Source: an uncultured Bacteroidales bacterium (GTDB taxonomy: Bacteria; Bacteroidota; Bacteroidia; Bacteroidales; Paludibacteraceae). From it: 64,000 nt of DNA. Numbering within the stretch: the stretch's first letter is position 1; every line of letters starts with the position of its first letter. A program made the position numbers and the translations under genes. This document shows, in pieces, positions 50,011 through 59,333 of the stretch. The notes beneath the pieces are model-generated. The model was not told the origin of the DNA. It saw only the letters and a list, made by a program, of their open reading frames with translations, and did no database searches. The stretch spans positions 27,971 to 91,970 of the forward strand of contig CACZZL010000012.1 in the NCBI GenBank assembly GCA_902785605.1, in the 5' to 3' direction.

Positions 50011-51278
50011 TTACCTTTTTGGAAAAGGAGGTACTTTCCGTTCAGCAAATTAGCGTCGGTGAGTGGGGTGGCAGGGTCGGTGAGTTTCTCTTTGTTGAGC
50101 GAGAAGCCGTTGGCCTGGATCATCTTACGCGCTTCACCTTTGGAGGGGAAGATGTGGGTCTTCTCTGCGAGCAGGTCCAAGGGACCGATGCCGGCTTTGA
50201 GTTCGTCCATCGGGATCTCATAGGTCTCCACGCCGTTGAAGACATCGAGGAAGGTAGCCTCGTCCAGTGCGCGCAGGGTGTCTGCGGTCGCGTTGCCGAA
50301 GAGGATGTTGGACGCTTCCACTGCAGCGTTGTAGTCCGCCTCGGAGTGAACCATGCAGGTTACCTCTTTGGCAAGACGTTTCTGGAGTACGCGCAGGTGC
50401 GGAGCCTGTTCGTGCTCGGCGATGAGGGCTTCGATCTCCTCGCGGGTGAGGGAGGTGAAGATCTTGATGTACCGTTTGGCATCATCGTCGGAGACGTTCA
50501 TCCAGAACTGGAAGAACTTATAGGGGCTGGTGTATTTCTTGCTCAACCATACATTGCCGGACTCGGTTTTGCCGAACTTGCCTCCGTCGGCTTTGGTGAT
50601 GAGCGGGCAGGTGAGGGCGAAAGCCGTCTTGCCGTTCATCTTGCGCATGAGCTCGATACCCGTGGTGATATTGCCCCATTGGTCCGAACCGCCCATCTGC
50701 ATGAGGCAGTTCTTGTGCTCGTTGAGGTAGACGAAGTCGTAGCCCTGGAGGAGCTGGTAGGTGAACTCGGTGAAGGACATACCTTGCGAGAACTCGCCGT
50801 TGAAGCGCTTCTTGACGGAATCTTTGGCCATCATGTAGTTGACGGTGATGAGTTTGCCGATATCGCGCGTGAAATTAATAAAGGTGTAATCCTTCATCCA
50901 ATCGTAGTTGTTGACCAGTTCGGCTGCGTTGGGCGCGTCGCTGTTGAAATCGAGGAAATGCTCCAACTGCTCGCGGATACATGCCACGTTGTGACGGAGA
51001 ATCTCTTCGGTGAGCAGGTTACGCTCGGCGGATTTGCCGGATGGGTCACCGATCATACCCGTTGCGCCTCCGATGAGGGCGATGGGTTTGTGTCCGCACG
51101 CTTGCAGGTGACGCAGCATCATGATGCCGCAGAGGTGACCGATGTGCAGGCTGTCCGCCGTCGGGTCGATACCTACGTAGGCGGTAGTCATTTCTTTCAT
51201 CAATTGTTCCTCCGTACCGGGCATAATATCCTGTAACATGCCTCTCCAACGGAGCTCTTCTACAAAATTTTTCTTCAT
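49980..51278 (-). CDS. tyrS: Tyrosyl-tRNA synthetase
   Basis: A 432-residue class I synthetase. HIGH motif LHIGHL (about residue 45), [17 protein letters not shown], the tyrosine-binding [12 protein letters not shown] and GGSDQWGNI. The KMSKS loop is in the form KFGKTESG, and a C-terminal S4-like domain ends [14 protein letters not shown]. Two further in-phase copies of its last nine codons lie downstream. The Fic gene is upstream. Confidence 0.97.
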   Translation of the reverse strand: MKKNFVEELRWRGMLQDIMPGTEEQLMKEMTTAYVGIDPTADSLHIGHLCGIMMLRHLQACGHKPIALIGGATGMIGDPSGKSAERNLLTEEILRHNVACIREQLEHFLDFNSDAPNAAELVNNYDWMKDYTFINFTRDIGKLITVNYMMAKDSVKKRFNGEFSQGMSFTEFTYQLLQGYDFVYLNEHKNCLMQMGGSDQWGNITTGIELMRKMNGKTAFALTCPLITKADGGKFGKTESGNVWLSKKYTSPYKFFQFWMNVSDDDAKRYIKIFTSLTREEIEALIAEHEQAPHLRVLQKRLAKEVTCMVHSEADYNAAVEASNILFGNATADTLRALDEATFLDVFNGVETYEIPMDELKAGIGPLDLLAEKTHIFPSKGEARKMIQANGFSLNKEKLTDPATPLTDANLLNGKYLLFQKGKKNYYLVIAK

Positions 51279-51300
51279 ATATTTGTTGTGTTTTATTATT

Positions 51301-52419
51301 CTATACTAATTGCCAAACGCCTTTGATTTTCGAGTGCTCTTTGTTGATGTAGCCATTCTTGCGGAGCCAAACGGTAGCGCGTTCAATGGTACTATCGTCC
51401 ATATCCAGAATGGTCGCCATTTGCGCTTGTTTAATACGAGGGTTGCTATGAATCAATTCATATACACGCTTGATTGTTTCCGTCTTAAATGCGGGTTTTT
51501 GCGATTTTCCCGCATTGTTTTCCTGTGTCTGTGCGGGTTTTTGCAATTTTCCCGCATCTTCTCTTGGCTGTTCTGCAAATTCTGCAGGTGGGTTGATGAC
51601 CAAATAGCGGCTCTTCAGTACCCATTGTTCACCAAATAGCAGATTTCTGAAGAAACGCTCCAGATAAACAGGGCTGTAGTCGATCCCTTGTATAGCGTTC
51701 TTATAATTCGCGCGAACAAGGGCATCGCGAAAATACTTGGAATGTGCGGCAAAGAGATCGTTATTCACATCAAATCCAATCGAGCGGAGATATTGGATGG
51801 CGAAGACTGCTGTTGTGCGCGTGTTGCCTTCTCCGAAAGCGTGAATCTGCCATAAATCTCCGACGAAATGGGCGATATGTGCTACAGTCCCGTCGGGAGA
51901 CAGCCCTTTGTAACTAAACGGTTTCTCTTGTGCGATGTCATAGTCCAATGCTGCACGCAGATCTTCGTGGTTCAGATAATTGACCGTTCCGCCACGAAGC
52001 ACAAACTCTTTCTTCGTAATATCATACGTGCGTATTTGTCCTGCATGTTTGAATACTCCGGCAAAAATACGGCGGTGGAGAGAGATGTAACCGTTTGTAC
52101 TGAAATCCAAGGCTTGTGATGAAAGAATCTTACTGATGTTTCCGGCTACCTTATCCGCTTCTTCTCGCTCCTCATCTCCAGGCTCGCGGTCAGTTTTGCT
52201 GATGTAATAGGCATTGACAAGTTGCTGTACTTCGTCAATAGAGATCTCGCCTTCGATATTACGTTTGACGGTCTCTTTCATGTATTCTGAGGTTTCGAGA
52301 CCATCGACTTGTTGCAAGCCGATAGCGGTGCGCCAGATCTGCGCACGCTCTTTTTTGTCGGGTTCTCCTTGGCGGATATACTCCTCAAAGTCCGGTTGAT
52401 ATGTCGGGATTTCTCTCAT
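51301..52419 (-). CDS. Fic family protein with N-terminal regulatory domain and C-terminal winged helix
   Basis: A 372-residue protein (ATG 52419, [16 protein letters not shown]). An N-terminal helical segment ([31 protein letters not shown]) resembles built-in antitoxin-like parts. The Fic core has [15 protein letters not shown], a variant of HPFxxGNGR with Thr in place of the second Gly. Fic proteins usually transfer AMP to target proteins. Residues about 310-372 look like a winged helix ([27 protein letters not shown]). A linker repeats GKLQKPA and GKSQKPA. The target is unknown. It has its own promoter. Confidence 0.88.
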   Translation of the reverse strand: MREIPTYQPDFEEYIRQGEPDKKERAQIWRTAIGLQQVDGLETSEYMKETVKRNIEGEISIDEVQQLVNAYYISKTDREPGDEEREEADKVAGNISKILSSQALDFSTNGYISLHRRIFAGVFKHAGQIRTYDITKKEFVLRGGTVNYLNHEDLRAALDYDIAQEKPFSYKGLSPDGTVAHIAHFVGDLWQIHAFGEGNTRTTAVFAIQYLRSIGFDVNNDLFAAHSKYFRDALVRANYKNAIQGIDYSPVYLERFFRNLLFGEQWVLKSRYLVINPPAEFAEQPREDAGKLQKPAQTQENNAGKSQKPAFKTETIKRVYELIHSNPRIKQAQMATILDMDDSTIERATVWLRKNGYINKEHSKIKGVWQLV

Positions 52420-52435
52420 AAAACCTTTGCGGGTG

Positions 52436-52466
52436 CAAAGGTACGAAAAAAAAATGACATGTGCAA
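52436..52466 (-). promoter_or_regulatory. Promoter of the Fic gene (and probably tyrS)
   Basis: Minus strand: TTG (52464-52466), 20 nt, TACCTTTG (52436-52443). Confidence 0.8.
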
Positions 52467-52483
52467 ATAAAAATATTGATATG

Positions 52484-52517
52484 TATAAAAAAAGCTGCAC
52501 CTCGTGAGAGATGCAGC
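52484..52517 (-). terminator. Terminator of the lipoprotein operon
   Basis: On the minus strand, GCTGCATCTC pairs with GAGGTGCAGC (one mismatch), followed by a run of seven T. Confidence 0.85.
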
Positions 52518-52567
52518 CCATAAGTGAGTAAAGTTTGTGTTTTTCATGGAGTCCTTTTTCAAAGACT

Positions 52568-53002
52568 TTATTTCTTCCAATAGGTACCTATCGGATAACC
52601 GTTTTCGGAAGTGAGTTTGATGGTGTCACCTTTCAACTCATAGAAGACACGTTCGCTCTTGTGTGACGAGCCGGTGTCCTGTTTGCCATCCTTGGTCTCA
52701 TAGAAACCGCCTGTGTAAGCTAGGTCGATGTAGTGATCCGCTTCGTTGAGGGTGTAGGTACCATAGTCCACCTGACGCTCGGTACGTTGCGTGCGCGCCT
52801 GGTCAGCATAGATTTCCCAACCCCACTCGAAGTCGTCACCGTTTCCGAAGTAGAAATACTCGCGCACAGGGGTTTCTCCGCGGTCGTAATCGCAAACGAA
52901 CTTCACACCTTTGATCGGGTGTTGCGGATCGTTGCTGTTACAAGCTGTGAATGTCAATACACTGGCTACCAGTGCGATGGCGAAGATAAAGAATTTTTGC
53001 AT
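52568..53002 (-). CDS. Lipoprotein, operon gene 7 (last)
   Basis: A 144-residue lipoprotein with signal FAIALVASVLTFTAC, nearly identical to the signals of the neighbouring genes. The mature part (FVCDYDRGETPVREYFYFG, then ERVFYELKGDTIKLTSE) is beta-rich and more divergent than the others. Function is unknown. It lies 6 nt downstream of the preceding gene and is closed by the terminator at 52484-52517. Confidence 0.75.
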   Translation of the reverse strand: MQKFFIFAIALVASVLTFTACNSNDPQHPIKGVKFVCDYDRGETPVREYFYFGNGDDFEWGWEIYADQARTQRTERQVDYGTYTLNEADHYIDLAYTGGFYETKDGKQDTGSSHKSERVFYELKGDTIKLTSENGYPIGTYWKK

Positions 53003-53008
53003 ACTGAT

Positions 53009-53434
53009 TTATTGTTTGGTCCAATCTTCCTCCCAACTATATTCGCTACCATAGCCGCGAACGAGGTGGAGAGTGTTGCCGCTGATGCTAAATTTCATCT
53101 GCTCGTCGTAGGGTTCCCATTCGATCTCTCGAGCGGGACCACCGTCCATCGAGATGGTCTCGGTATCGTTGTGCACGGTGATGATGTCGCCATCGATCTT
53201 GAACGAACCTTTGATGACTACGTGCTCGTGAGGTACTACTTCGCGACCGTACATGTAATAGTCGTTGATGTAGGTGTAGTTACCCTTGCCGTCGAAGGTG
53301 ATGAAAAAGTCCATGTCGTCAGAGGTTTGTGCCCATGTACCAACGATGGGGCTGTCAATTTTGTTACCCTCGCAAGAGGTGAATGCCAATACACTTGCTA
53401 CAAGTGCGATGGCGAAAATAAAGAATTTACGCAT
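53009..53434 (-). CDS. Lipocalin-like lipoprotein, operon gene 6
   Basis: A 141-residue lipoprotein (FAIALVASVLAFTSC). The mature domain starts IVGTWAQ and carries DGKGNYTYIND, KIDGDIITVH and SISGNTLHLVRG, the beta-barrel pattern of lipocalin-like Bacteroidota lipoproteins. It is a paralogue of the genes on both sides. Ligand unknown; probably periplasm- or surface-exposed on the outer membrane. Confidence 0.78.
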   Translation of the reverse strand: MRKFFIFAIALVASVLAFTSCEGNKIDSPIVGTWAQTSDDMDFFITFDGKGNYTYINDYYMYGREVVPHEHVVIKGSFKIDGDIITVHNDTETISMDGGPAREIEWEPYDEQMKFSISGNTLHLVRGYGSEYSWEEDWTKQ

Positions 53435-53446
53435 AATGATTAAAAT

Positions 53447-53857
53447 TTATTGCTTGGTGTATGTTTCGGTGTTGTCACCGCGGATAATGGTCAGCGTATT
53501 ACCAGAGATGGCGTACTTGAAGTGGTCATCGTAGGGCTCAAAATCTGTTTGCTCCTCCATATGTTCACCGTCATTGGTCCACGAGAAACCGGTATAGTGT
53601 ACATACACCATGTCTCCGTCGATCTTGTATGTGCCTTTGGTGATCTGACCATAGTGTACCTGGTCACCAAAGTACTTGAAGTCACTATAGGTGAAATTGT
53701 CACGTCCGTCGAAAGTAACTTTCTGTTCCGAGCGCGCATCTCCGTAGTCTTCGATATGTTGCCAAGTTCCTACGAGCGGATCGTTGGGGTAGTTACCGTT
53801 ACAAGCCGTGAAGACAAGTGCGAGTGCTGCGAGGGCGAAAAATAATACTTTTCTCAT
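53447..53857 (-). CDS. Lipocalin-like lipoprotein, operon gene 5
   Basis: A 136-residue lipoprotein (MRKVLFFALAALALVFTAC). LVGTWQHIEDYGD opens the domain; KIDGDMVYVHYTGFSW, FEPYDDHFKYAISGNTLTII and a final ETYTKQ follow. The ending TKQ is shared with both neighbours. Paralogue of genes 4 and 6; spacing 12 nt on each side. Confidence 0.78.
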   Translation of the reverse strand: MRKVLFFALAALALVFTACNGNYPNDPLVGTWQHIEDYGDARSEQKVTFDGRDNFTYSDFKYFGDQVHYGQITKGTYKIDGDMVYVHYTGFSWTNDGEHMEEQTDFEPYDDHFKYAISGNTLTIIRGDNTETYTKQ

Positions 53858-53869
53858 ATTAGACGTAGT

Positions 53870-54310
53870 TTATTGTTTGGTGAATACTTCGGGATCGTTT
53901 TGGTAGTCCTCGCCGTAGTTACGGATGATGGTGAGTTTGTTGCCGTCGATGGAGTATTTGATCTTCTCATCGTATCCTTCCCAACCGGGGATGTATTCTA
54001 CTTCTCCGTTGTAGTTCCAGCCGTGCCTCTCATAGTGAACGGTGATGATATCACCCTTCACCTCATATTTGCCATCCATTAGCATAATGGCAATGAAATC
54101 CAGGTGCTCGGGGTCATGTTGCTGAGCTTGGAACTGAAAACCGTTGTGACCGTCAATGATGAGGGTCTGGGTTTCATAGAAACCAGTGGGAGTTTTCTCA
54201 GTGTCTCTGGACCAGGTTCCTACGAGACCGTTTGCATTGTTGTTTTCACAAGATGTGAATGCCAGTACACTTGCTACGAGTGCGATGGCGAAAAATAATA
54301 CTTTTCTCAT
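53870..54310 (-). CDS. Lipocalin-like lipoprotein, operon gene 4
   Basis: A 146-residue lipoprotein starting at ATG 54310 (MRKVLFFAIALVASVLAFTSC would run on from this). The domain has LVGTWSRDTEKT, KVKGDIITVH-like EVKGDIITVHYERHG and IKYSIDGNKLTIIRN, ending FTKQ. Its signal sequence looks like a hybrid: MRKVLFF as in gene 5, then AIALVASVLAFTSC as in gene 6. Confidence 0.78.
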   Translation of the reverse strand: MRKVLFFAIALVASVLAFTSCENNNANGLVGTWSRDTEKTPTGFYETQTLIIDGHNGFQFQAQQHDPEHLDFIAIMLMDGKYEVKGDIITVHYERHGWNYNGEVEYIPGWEGYDEKIKYSIDGNKLTIIRNYGEDYQNDPEVFTKQ

Positions 54311-54346
54311 ATTCTTTAATTCGTTATACATTCATTCCGTCATTCG

Positions 54347-55144
54347 TTATTCTACGCGGGAGTAATATCTGTAGGACTCTTGGACGGAGCCGTCCCACTC
54401 CGATGTAGTCGTCTGGCCTACGTAGAACACCTGGGGTGTCAGAGAGGAGATTTCTTCCCAACTGTAATCAGGAATCTCAGCCGGTTTCTCATCGTATCCA
54501 TATGCGAACTTACCGTCTTTTATTGCCCACCAGCCGGTCTGGCTTGCGTACTCTTTCTGCTCATCCATGCGGGCAAAGACGATGTTGGTGGCAACAAACG
54601 TACCATCATCATGGAAGGTCCAATACATGACACCCGGGTCAGAGTGCTTCATTACATCCACTTGGCTGGTTTGGGTTTCGGTATTGTAGTAGATGTGTTG
54701 ATAGAAGTAGTACTGACATTTCCAAGTACCGAGAAGGCTTTCAGCCGTTTTGGGCAATTCCTGACCTGCCATTTTGGGAACAATCGCGAAATAAATGTCG
54801 GCTTGCATCTCTTTGAAGTTGATGACAGCAAAATCTTTATTGTATTTTTTGATGGTCACAGCGATTCTTTCTTCATCTTCTCGTCCAAAAGAAAGTTGGT
54901 CACCTTCAATCCAATAATTAACCGTGTCGCTACCGTTGAAAATAGCTTGTTCGGTGTTCAGAACATCTATCACCAGGTGAGGCATAAAATCTAATTTTCC
55001 TTCTACATAGGAACTATCCACACGCCAGGTTGTTCCGGCTAACATAGCGGGAGTAACATCGGTTGAACCGCTGGGGTTGTTGCCGTCACATGCTGTGAAG
55101 GCGAGTGCGAGTGCCGCGAAGGCAAAAATAAGTTGTTTTTTCAT
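54347..55144 (-). CDS. Lipoprotein with two lipocalin-like halves, operon gene 3
   Basis: A 265-residue lipoprotein (ATG 55144, MKKQLIFAFAALALAFTAC). The first half begins LAGTTWRVDSSY and the second SLLGTWKCQYYF, each followed by beta-rich sequence, so it looks like a duplicated domain. Ends SYRYYSRVE. Similar in layout to the next gene upstream (55178-55954). Function unknown. Confidence 0.75.
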   Translation of the reverse strand: MKKQLIFAFAALALAFTACDGNNPSGSTDVTPAMLAGTTWRVDSSYVEGKLDFMPHLVIDVLNTEQAIFNGSDTVNYWIEGDQLSFGREDEERIAVTIKKYNKDFAVINFKEMQADIYFAIVPKMAGQELPKTAESLLGTWKCQYYFYQHIYYNTETQTSQVDVMKHSDPGVMYWTFHDDGTFVATNIVFARMDEQKEYASQTGWWAIKDGKFAYGYDEKPAEIPDYSWEEISSLTPQVFYVGQTTTSEWDGSVQESYRYYSRVE

Positions 55145-55177
55145 AATTTTATTTCCTTTCAATTATTAGTTTTCTGT

Positions 55178-55954
55178 TTATTTTATGCGGACATAGACGG
55201 ACTCGTAATGACGATGAGAGCCATCCTGGTAGTCATAGTCGGAGCCGGTGACGAGGTAGTCATCGTTGAAAACAAGGATGTCCTCGGGATGACCGTACTC
55301 GTGCATGTCAGCGAGAGAGGAGTAGGTGCCGAAGCAAATCTTTTTCTCTGCGACGTTCACTTCCCAGATACCTTCCATGTTGGGATTCGGGCTGGAGTCT
55401 TCAAATAGCATCTTGTTGTTCTCCTTGAACGTGATCCATGTGATCATACCGCCGGTGGTATAATAGGTCTCCTCAGAGCCGTCCACTTTGGTTTCCGTCG
55501 TGGATCCGATGACCATTTTGTACTTACCGAGCAGTGCCGCTTCGGAGATAGGGTTCTGTTTGTTGCGGTCAAGAGTGGGGAGTGCGGAGATGTAATAGGT
55601 CCGCACGTTTTCTGCATCACCAGTTTTGACTACCGTACCTTTTTCGTCCAACGAAACGATTTCGTACTTGGTCTCCATTTCGCCATCGTTGGTGATGTAG
55701 AGGAAGCCTTTTTCATATCGGAAGGCGCACACATTGTTGCCGATCTGGATCGAGGTCTCGCTGGGGAGGAAGATCGGCTGGCACATGTGAGTCGTGGTGA
55801 AATCACCGACATTCACCGAGTCGAGAAACCAAGTAGTACCGACGTAGTCCTTGATGTTCAACTCGTCCGGATTGGTCGGAGTGTTGGGGTTACAAGCCGT
55901 GAAGGCAAGTGACAAAGCCACAAAGGACAATGCACAAAGGATGAATTTTTTCAT
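55178..55954 (-). CDS. Lipoprotein with two lipocalin-like halves, operon gene 2
   Basis: A 258-residue lipoprotein (FVALSLAFTAC). YVGTTWFLDSVNVGD opens the first half and ALLGKYKMVIGST the second, mirroring gene 3. Ends RHYESVYVRIK. It starts 15 nt after the first gene of the operon. Confidence 0.75.
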   Translation of the reverse strand: MKKFILCALSFVALSLAFTACNPNTPTNPDELNIKDYVGTTWFLDSVNVGDFTTTHMCQPIFLPSETSIQIGNNVCAFRYEKGFLYITNDGEMETKYEIVSLDEKGTVVKTGDAENVRTYYISALPTLDRNKQNPISEAALLGKYKMVIGSTTETKVDGSEETYYTTGGMITWITFKENNKMLFEDSSPNPNMEGIWEVNVAEKKICFGTYSSLADMHEYGHPEDILVFNDDYLVTGSDYDYQDGSHRHYESVYVRIK

Positions 55955-55969
55955 AATGTTTTATAATTT

Positions 55970-56653
55970 TTATTTGATTAGTTCTGCTACGTTACCGAGG
56001 ATTTCGCCGACTACCACGTCCATAAGACGGGTGCGCTGGGAGTAGTTACCGATGCCTTTGCAGTGGTCCACGGTGAGGACGGCCAGTTGTTTGCCGGTCT
56101 TGATGTCGATGAGTTTGAGTTTGCCGCAGATGATGGCTCCACCGGTGTTCTTGCCCATACCGAAAGCCGAGGCAGTGCCGCTTCCCATATCGACCTGTGT
56201 GACGGTGAGCATGAATTTATATTTCGCCTTGGCGGGATCGACCCAGATACAGTGCGATTTGAGGTCGTCGTCTTTCGTCTTGGCGTACTCTTTCCATACG
56301 ACAGGGGGTACGGTGATGAGGACACCGTCTCTATTTTTCTTGTTAAAGCACTTGCGTCCCGGGTATTTCTCCCAAGCGGTACAGTTGACGATGAAGCGCT
56401 TGAGTTCGGGCCAATCTTTGATCCAATCGGCGCCTTGCGCTTTGTTGTATTGGTCCACCGTGCCGTGTGTCTTGTCCACTTTGTTACTACGGTCGAACTC
56501 GACCACTTGGGCTTTGGACCAATCGATTTCTACATAGGCATACTCTCCGGCTTGGTTGAGTACGCTGAGGCTACCGGACTCCAGTTTGACTTCCGCAAAG
56601 AGGAAGGAACTGATGGTCATGAGAACGGAAATAAAGAAAATCTTGCGCATAGT
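55970..56653 (-). CDS. Exported protein of unknown function, operon gene 1
   Basis: A 227-residue protein with a cleaved signal (ISVLMTISSFLFA, start ATG 56653; MRKIFFISVL at 56647 is an alternative). The mature part reads EYAYVEIDWSKAQVVEFD, KRFIVNCTAWEKYPG, and later YKFMLTVTQVDMGSGTASAFG and MDVVVGEILGNVAELIK. It is not a lipoprotein and not a lipocalin, so it differs from the rest of the operon. The pattern resembles periplasmic proteins that act on an outer-membrane complex; I cannot name the family. Confidence 0.7.
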   Translation of the reverse strand, partial: TMRKIFFISVLMTISSFLFAEVKLESGSLSVLNQAGEYAYVEIDWSKAQVVEFDRSNKVDKTHGTVDQYNKAQGADWIKDWPELKRFIVNCTAWEKYPGRKCFNKKNRDGVLITVPPVVWKEYAKTKDDDLKSHCIWVDPAKAKYKFMLTVTQVDMGSGTASAFGMGKNTGGAIICGKLKLIDIKTGKQLAVLTVDHCKGIGNYSQRTRLMDVVVGEILGNVAELIK

Positions 56654-56694
56654 CATTATTTTTGAAAAATAGTAATATTGTTCAAAACCACGCA

Positions 56695-56702
56695 CAAAAG
56701 TA
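56695..56702 (-). promoter_or_regulatory. -7 box of the lipoprotein operon promoter
   Basis: Minus strand TACTTTTG. The nearest TTTGC lies 25 nt upstream instead of 20, so the promoter is weaker than the others or regulated. Confidence 0.5.
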
Positions 56703-56775
56703 CTGCTTTTTTTTCAAAAAGCACTTGCAAATCGTACAAATTTATTCTCAAATCGTACAAAAATGCAGATTCAGC

Positions 56776-57870
56776 TTATTTTTGCCTGTTCTGCTGGCGG
56801 AATTGGAGGGGCGTGAGACCGGTCAGGTCTTTGAATACCCGATAGAAGGTTGGGTCTGACGCGAAGCCGCTGAGTGCCATGGCTTGGGTAACAGCCTCGT
56901 GATCGGAGGTGTATTGCGGATCTAAAAGAATCGTTTTGGCATACTCGACGCGGTACTGTGCGACGAGTTGGGAGAAGGTGAAGTTGGAGCGTCGGTTGAT
57001 GCACGCGGAGACATAGGTGCGGTTAGAACCGACAGCGTTCGCGAGGTCTTGAATCGTGAGATGCGGATTGGTGAAGAGCTGTTGTTCGCGTAAGGCGGTC
57101 GTGATCGCGTGAAACAGTTCATCGGTCTCGGCGGTTGTTGCCAGGTTAGCTTTCGCTTCGTCTCCTTCTTCCTGCGGCGCGACTGTCTCAACCGGCATCG
57201 TGGTGTGCGCGGCTACGTAGCCGAGGCTGAAGAGGAGAATGGACATCATCACAGCCGGGATGCAGACAAGCAGACTGCCGTCGAAGCGTTCGCGACCGAG
57301 GATGTTGAGCAGCATGGAGACGACCGCAGTGATGCCGATGAGGACAAGTAACAGCTGCGTCGGTTTCAATAAATGGCTACGGTAGTCGGTGTAGATGTTA
57401 TCCAAGCGCTGTTGGGTGGAGTGCAGCAAGAGAAATCCGCGGGTCCAGACCCAGATGACTTGGAAAGCAAAGCACACGCGTGTGCAGAGAATCAGGCTGT
57501 CGCTGGTGAACCATCCGTAGCGTGTGTTGAGCGGAAAAAAGAGGGCAATGAGTGCAGCGGGAAGGAGCAGAAGCGACACTTCATACGTGATCTTCGTGCG
57601 CGTGAGTGCGCGCAGGTACGCATAATATAAAGGATATACGCACAGGTTAACGATCAGGTAACTCCAGTCGCCGATGAAACTCGGGCAGTCGGAGAAATAG
57701 AGCCAGTGGTCGGTGTACAAAACCGTGGAGGCCAAGTAAAAAAGAAGGATCGTCCACCGGATACGGGGTTCTTCTTTGTGCCGGAAGAATCGCACGATGA
57801 AAAAGATGAACCAGAAGAGGCACACCATCATCGGAAGCGAAATTATCCAGGAGTATAACAAGTTTGGCAC
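56776..57870 (-). CDS. AraC-family regulator with a membrane N-terminal domain
   Basis: A 364-residue protein (GTG start). Residues 1-225 hold about six or seven membrane helices; the C-terminal 100 residues are an AraC-type double helix-turn-helix (LTIQDLANAVGSNRTYVSAC and MALSGFASDPTFYRVFKDLTG, ending PLQFRQQNRQK). Such proteins sense a signal in the membrane and bind DNA directly. It lies between two envelope operons and may control one of them; the weak promoter at 56695 would fit. That is inference. Confidence 0.85.
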   Translation of the reverse strand: MPNLLYSWIISLPMMVCLFWFIFFIVRFFRHKEEPRIRWTILLFYLASTVLYTDHWLYFSDCPSFIGDWSYLIVNLCVYPLYYAYLRALTRTKITYEVSLLLLPAALIALFFPLNTRYGWFTSDSLILCTRVCFAFQVIWVWTRGFLLLHSTQQRLDNIYTDYRSHLLKPTQLLLVLIGITAVVSMLLNILGRERFDGSLLVCIPAVMMSILLFSLGYVAAHTTMPVETVAPQEEGDEAKANLATTAETDELFHAITTALREQQLFTNPHLTIQDLANAVGSNRTYVSACINRRSNFTFSQLVAQYRVEYAKTILLDPQYTSDHEAVTQAMALSGFASDPTFYRVFKDLTGLTPLQFRQQNRQK

Positions 57871-57960
57871 GGTTATTGTAATACTATTTATAGAATGTTG
57901 AATATTTCTCCGGAATCTACCGGAATTAAATAGAGATTGTTTGTTATATTAAGGGAAAGA

Positions 57961-57984
57961 GGCTGTCGGGAGACAGCCCTTTTT
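57961..57984. terminator. Hairpin between the envelope operon and the AraC gene
   Basis: GGCTGTC pairs exactly with GACAGCC (loop GGGA). The T run (CTTTTTT) is on the plus strand; on the minus strand only TCTTTCCC follows, so minus-strand termination may be leaky. Confidence 0.6.
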
Positions 57985-57989
57985 TAGTT

Positions 57990-59291
57990 TTACTCGGTCA
58001 CTTTACGATATTTACCTTCGATGAGGAGCATACCGGGTAGGATTTCGCCTCCGGAGATCTTGACGAAGGTGGTGTAGGGTAGTGTGGCCCCGTCGGCTTT
58101 TTCGAGCACGGCATTGTAGCGGTTATCCCATATGCAGCCTTTCTTGGCTTTGACGGTGGCTACGTACTTATAGGTCGTCTTGCCGGTCTCGGGGTCTTGG
58201 ATACATTGCACGACTTGGAACTTGGAGCCCTCGGTGATACCTTCCTTCATACCGATCTTGGCCGCGTAGCCTTCTATCTTACCGCGTTCGTTGCTCAACA
58301 CTTGGAAGACAGGGGTCTTGACTTTGAAGTCCTCGTACTGTTTGGCGAGTGCGACGATGTTCTTATCCATGGAACGTGCGCAGATGGTACGTACCAGTTC
58401 GGTGCGTTCGTATTGTCCTTTGAGCACGGATTTCTTGTCGAACTCGTACTCGTGCGCTACGTACTTGAGGCGGTAGGTGGTGTTGTCGTCCAGAAACGCC
58501 TGCACTTTAGCCGGGTCGGGTGTGCCGGTATAGTGGAATTGGTAGAAGACAGCGGCAACGGAGTCGTTCCACTCGAGCTGGTAGAGATAGGAGTGGGTTT
58601 TGACCTTGAAGCCGGTGAAACTGTCTGCTATCTTTCCTGCCGCGTTGGCCAGTTCGCGTCCTGAGCTGCCACCGGTGAGCCCGTCCAAGATACCTCCGAG
58701 GACACCCATCGCCAGTTTGGCAGCCTCGGCTTCCTGTTCAGCGGTGATGTAGGTGATGTCGTTAACGAGCACGAAGGTGTTGTTGAGCAACTCTTCGCCG
58801 GCATCACTCAGGGTAGCCAAACCGCGTGTGGTCTGCAGTGCGACGGCTACATCGATATCGTTGGCGTTGTACTGTCCGCGGGTCTGGATGAGTTCGGTGT
58901 TGAAGGTGGCGTCTTCGACGCTGGTGCCTTCCAAACCAAACCACTTGGCGATGATCTTTTTCGCCATCTGGTTCTCGTTGAGCAGTTTCTCGGTGAATTT
59001 GGCGTTTGCTTGCAGTTCGGAAGCGGTGAGTTGGTGACCGTAGGTGGCTTTGTAGTAACCGGAGTCACGGCGTTGCACGCCCCAGATGGTGCTGTTGTCT
59101 ATGATACGCCAGCCGTTGATGTTGTGGTCATCGTACTTGTCGGGAATAGGCAGGGAGTCGAAGGCCTTGAAGATCTCGTAGCCGAACTCGTCCTCGGGGT
59201 GATAGACGAGGACCATGGCCAAGGAGTTACGACGATAGGACAATGCTTCTTCTGCTTGTGCCGACAATGTGACACAAGCGAGAAGAAGCAT
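57990..59291 (-). CDS. Exported protein of unknown function, envelope operon gene 5
   Basis: A 433-residue protein with signal MLLLACVTLSAQA (start ATG 59291). An upstream in-frame ATG at 59330 would add KLPITIYKLPI, which is encoded by aaattaccaattaccattta words and is probably not original. Mature sequence includes LVYHPEDEFGYEIFKAFDSL, INGWRIIDNSTIWGV and a Gly-rich LGGILDGLTGGSSG. The C-terminal part (KIEGYAAKIGMKEGITEGSK) may be an OB- or SH3-like fold. Conserved-style Bacteroidota envelope protein, no named family. Confidence 0.7.
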   Translation of the reverse strand: MLLLACVTLSAQAEEALSYRRNSLAMVLVYHPEDEFGYEIFKAFDSLPIPDKYDDHNINGWRIIDNSTIWGVQRRDSGYYKATYGHQLTASELQANAKFTEKLLNENQMAKKIIAKWFGLEGTSVEDATFNTELIQTRGQYNANDIDVAVALQTTRGLATLSDAGEELLNNTFVLVNDITYITAEQEAEAAKLAMGVLGGILDGLTGGSSGRELANAAGKIADSFTGFKVKTHSYLYQLEWNDSVAAVFYQFHYTGTPDPAKVQAFLDDNTTYRLKYVAHEYEFDKKSVLKGQYERTELVRTICARSMDKNIVALAKQYEDFKVKTPVFQVLSNERGKIEGYAAKIGMKEGITEGSKFQVVQCIQDPETGKTTYKYVATVKAKKGCIWDNRYNAVLEKADGATLPYTTFVKISGGEILPGMLLIEGKYRKVTE

Positions 59292-59295
59292 TATT

Positions 59296-59325
59296 GGTAA
59301 TTTGTAAATGGTAATTGGTAATTTA
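59296..59325 (-). repeat. Word repeat R9 (aattaccaattaccattt)
   Basis: On the minus strand aattaccaattaccatttac and aaattacc words lie at the start of the gene at 57990-59291. Confidence 0.7.
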
Positions 59326-59333
59326 CTCATCTC

